A stretch of DNA of 64,000 nucleotides from Bacteroidota bacterium. GTDB taxonomy: Bacteria > Bacteroidota > Bacteroidia > 2-12-FULL-35-15. Positions 61,968 through 64,000 of this stretch are shown piece after piece (position 1 is the stretch's first letter; each line of letters starts with the position of its first letter). A program made the translations under genes and the position numbers. Location of the stretch: positions 1 to 64,000 of the forward strand of contig JAOQAG010000026.1 in the NCBI GenBank assembly GCA_025963715.1. Reading direction: 5' to 3'. The notes below the pieces were generated by a model that was not told where the DNA came from, did not search any database, and saw only the letters and a list, made by a program, of their open reading frames with translations.

Positions 61968-62777
61968 ATGCTTAATTCCCGCAATTTTATTTTCTTTCTT
62001 CTGCTTTTTTCCTCCGCTGCATTTTCTCAAGAGGACCAAAACCCGCACCGTCAACTATACAAAGCCAATAAAATAAAATCTTTAAAAATATACGATTACC
62101 GCTACAGGGATGGCGAAAAAAAAGGAAACGGAAAATTGCTTTTTAGTTATACGTATGATACCGCCGGGTCCTTAATTATTTCCGATTCCTACATTCCACG
62201 CAAGTTTCATGAGGAATATGTGTACAACGAGCGCGGCGAAATTTCGGATGAGATCGCAGATATTTTTGGCCCCTTCCATACCTATTTTTATTACGAATAC
62301 GATGCAAAAGGCCGCATGACCGAAAAATCAAAAAGTCATGATGGTGGCAAATGGCTTTATATATACGATGATGCAGGCAATAAAGCGATCGAGAAATGGT
62401 TTTACATGGGAAACCTGGACACCAACAGTTATTTTACCGATTATTTTGAGTACAATGATAAAAAGCAAATCACAAAAATGACCCGGCACTCGGCAGGCGG
62501 CACACTTTATTTTTATAAAACATACACGTATGATGATGCCGGTAACTTAGTAAAAGAAACACGGTTTGAGAACAACGAAATAACCGACGTTTTTACCTAT
62601 CGCTACGATGCCAATCATAACTGCATTGAACAGGAAACATTTGACCCGAAACAGGAAAAAGCAAGCACCTGGAACAAATCGGTTTATGATGCCCGTGGGT
62701 TGGAAACCGAAGAAACAGGGCTGCTTTCATCTGAAGAGAAACCCTATTACAGGAAATATGTGTACGAGTATTATTAA
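61968..62777 (+). CDS. Exported YD-repeat protein
   Basis: A 269-residue exported protein (signal peptide to about residue 20, AAFSQ). It has five or six copies of the YD/Rhs-type repeat: YDTAGSLIISDSYI, YDAKGRMTEKSK, YDDAGNKAIEKWF, YDDAGNLVKETRF, YDARGLETEETG. Unlike Rhs toxins it is short, with no toxin tip. YD repeats in such small exported proteins form curled beta-sheets and may bind carbohydrate. Function unknown. Confidence 0.85.
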   Translation: MLNSRNFIFFLLLFSSAAFSQEDQNPHRQLYKANKIKSLKIYDYRYRDGEKKGNGKLLFSYTYDTAGSLIISDSYIPRKFHEEYVYNERGEISDEIADIFGPFHTYFYYEYDAKGRMTEKSKSHDGGKWLYIYDDAGNKAIEKWFYMGNLDTNSYFTDYFEYNDKKQITKMTRHSAGGTLYFYKTYTYDDAGNLVKETRFENNEITDVFTYRYDANHNCIEQETFDPKQEKASTWNKSVYDARGLETEETGLLSSEEKPYYRKYVYEYY

Positions 62778-62781
62778 AGAT

Positions 62782-62972
62782 GGTTATGTTGTAGAATAAT
62801 GTTGCTATGGAAAATGGAAATACTTTTCTGGTCTGTCATCCCGTCCGCCGCGGCGGATTGCGGGATCGGTTAATTAAATACTACTAACATTTACGGGATC
62901 CCGCAACATTGCGGGATGACAGTATTATTCGTGAATATCGTAAAAAACAACATTTTATTACAACATAATATC
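62782..62972. mobile_element. MITE-like element, copy 2, with extra hairpin
   Basis: Outer arms (GGTTATGTTGTAGAATAATG and reverse-complement-like CAACATTTTATTACAACATA) match copy 1 at 4912-5045. The centre has expanded from one hairpin to two (62835-62866 and 62897-62922). Flanked by TTAAAGAT on both sides (62774-62781 and 62973-62980). No ORF. Confidence 0.65.
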
Positions 62973-62989
62973 TTAAAGATCTATAAATA

Positions 62990-63020
62990 AAAAAGAGCAG
63001 GAATTGATCCTGCTCTTTTT
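62990..63020 (-). terminator. Terminator of the DUF4142 gene
   Basis: AAAAGAGCAGGA / TCCTGCTCTTTT stem, 21 bases past the stop at 63041. Confidence 0.8.
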
Positions 63021-63040
63021 GTATATACAATGTTGGAAAA

Positions 63041-63604
63041 TTATTTTACAGCATCGTATGTGCTTTGTGCCATTTCTAAATGGTGTTTCAATGTTGCAAT
63101 TTTACCTGCAGCCCAGGCTTTTAATTCGCCATCGGTTCCGTTATCAGCTTCTTTTTGAAAAAGATCGATCGCATCTTTGTGAGCGCTTACCATCATATCA
63201 GTATATTCTTTATCAAATTCCGCACCTTTTAATTTGGTGAGCTTATCAAATTTTTTCTGATTGTTAGCGCCCAGCTTTGCAGCCACAGTGATGCCTTTTT
63301 TAGCTGCAGCGGCTTTTAATTCTGCATTTGCTTTTGCATGATCGGCAGACATCATGTTTGCCAGTTCTTTTACTTTTTCTGATGATGCATTTGTTTTTGC
63401 AAGCTGTGCCGCCTGAACTTCAAACATACCATCGTCGGACGCATTTACAACATACGCTGCATCATCTTTTTTATTATCCATTTTTTCATCATTGGTTTTT
63501 TTCGCTTCTTTTTTTGCATCTTTTGAATCTTGTTGTGCAAATGTTGCAGTAAAACTTGCAGTGCTGAATACACAGATCAATGCAAATACATTTAATTTTT
63601 TCAT
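63041..63604 (-). CDS. Exported DUF4142 protein
   Basis: A 187-residue exported protein (signal peptide to about residue 23, ATFAQ). DUF4142 proteins are ferritin-like helical bundles in the periplasm; the family pattern VNASDDGMFEVQAAQLAKTN, VKELANMMSADHAKANAEL and DLFQKEADNGTD is visible. The Lys/Asp/Glu-rich linker (DAKKEAKKTNDEKMDNKKDD) after the signal peptide is a local feature. Role in envelope stress suggested for the family; unproven. Confidence 0.88.
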   Translation of the reverse strand: MKKLNVFALICVFSTASFTATFAQQDSKDAKKEAKKTNDEKMDNKKDDAAYVVNASDDGMFEVQAAQLAKTNASSEKVKELANMMSADHAKANAELKAAAAKKGITVAAKLGANNQKKFDKLTKLKGAEFDKEYTDMMVSAHKDAIDLFQKEADNGTDGELKAWAAGKIATLKHHLEMAQSTYDAVK

Positions 63605-63797
63605 GGTTGCTTTTTAGATTAAGTTTATAATACTACTGCTCTGCAAAAAAAATGTACCATCAGATTTTACCGACAAATGGGGATTTTTCTCCCATGTATG
63701 AATATGCCCATTTTGATTGGCCGTTCTCATCTGATTTTTTAACATTTTAAAACCCTCTTTTTCCCGCTTCTGCAAAACCAACATTCGATTTTCTCCT

Positions 63798-63805
63798 TAT
63801 ATTTG
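63798..63805 (+). promoter_or_regulatory. -7 box of the S9 peptidase gene
   Basis: TATATTTG, an exact TAnnTTTG match, 72 bases before the ATG at 63877. Confidence 0.5.
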
Positions 63806-63876
63806 CCACTCATTAATTTTTTGAAAATTTCGAATTTTTTATCTCTCTAAACGAAGATTATTTAATACAAAAAAGT

Positions 63877-64000
63877 ATGAAAAAAACAATTACAATTCTT
63901 TCGCTGCTGGGCTTTACCATCTCCATGAATGCACAGCAGGTAATGACTCCGGAAATGCTGTTGCAACTCGGAAAAGTTAGCGGAATGGGGGTTACAAAAG
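63877..64000 (+). CDS. N-terminus of an S9-family peptidase (cut by window end)
   Basis: ATG at 63877 opens a frame that runs off the window after 41 residues. It starts with a signal peptide (MKKTITILSLLGFTISMNAQ) and continues QVMTPEMLLQLGKVSGMGV. The QQVMTPExLLQLGRVS pattern after the signal is typical of Bacteroidota prolyl oligopeptidase/DPP-like S9 peptidases. The catalytic domain lies outside the window. Confidence 0.7.
   Translation, partial: MKKTITILSLLGFTISMNAQQVMTPEMLLQLGKVSGMGVTK

Noticed and set aside
61968-62777. Rhs toxin with polymorphic tip
   Set aside because: YD repeats are present but the protein is only 269 residues with no variable C-terminal toxin or immunity gene.

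Overview
The window looks like a chromosomal segment of a member of the Bacteroidota (Sphingobacteriia/Chitinophagia-like or an unclassified relative). The evidence is several secreted proteins with type IX secretion (T9SS) sorting domains, promoters of the TAnnTTTG type, weak ribosome binding sites, the large isoleucyl-tRNA synthetase, and Bacteroidota-typical families (DUF2723/GT117, DUF4142, DUF2795, degenerate-zinc-finger DksA/TraR). There is no rRNA, no intact transposase, no phage and no CRISPR array. Two tRNA genes are present (Gln-TTG and Ala-GGC).

Layout. 0.2-6 kb: a tilS operon with two PH-like membrane proteins, a DUF2795 protein, a PduO-type cobalamin adenosyltransferase, an ABC ATPase and a methyltransferase. 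6-10 kb: a giant T9SS type B adhesin-like protein. 10.5-20 kb: an oxidative-stress and central-metabolism block (catalase, divergent OxyR, AraC regulator, ferritin, malate:quinone oxidoreductase, aspartase). 20-33 kb: a coupled pair of unknown genes, a SWIM/SNF2 helicase, a FecR-N-like membrane protein, a GT-C mannosyltransferase-like protein, an alpha/beta hydrolase, a GT117 protein and tRNA-Gln. 33-43 kb: a regulatory and surface block with secreted proteins, two orphan receivers around a CHASE3-type histidine kinase, an HTH-plus-helical-repeat protein, a porin-like protein and an RprXY-like two-component system with a divergent target gene. 43-57 kb: aldehyde dehydrogenase, a lamin-tail-domain T9SS protein, asd, lspA, a DksA-like protein with a histone-H1-like N-terminus, ileS, a T9SS type A protein and RidA. 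58-64 kb: a MoxR/ChlI-like AAA ATPase and a vWA protein separated by a hairpin array, tRNA-Ala with a decayed toxin gene beside it, a YD-repeat protein, DUF4142, and the first codons of an S9 peptidase.

The strongest non-coding signals are regulatory. (1) An 18-base motif close to GCAAAAATCTTACATCTG lies upstream of three genes (a T9SS protein, an orphan receiver, an outer-membrane protein), each time with exactly 54 bases from its TTACAT core to a -7-like box; this looks like an undescribed regulon. (2) Four TTAACA repeats at 10-11 base spacing sit between the OmpR-family two-component genes and their divergent neighbour. (3) A perfect match to the enterobacterial OxyR half-operator lies on the predicted start of oxyR transcription.

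The intergenic DNA is also crowded with repeats of at least seven families: hairpins related to GTCATCCCGGG..CCCGGGATGAC (about 15 copies), nested CACATAAGG inverted repeats, two MITE-like families with terminal inverted repeats and flanking duplications, a 108-base tandem array and a roughly 99-base array. Several of these abut or supply stop codons of neighbouring genes. Coordinates and translations were read by eye; family names rest on motif recognition, not database searches.
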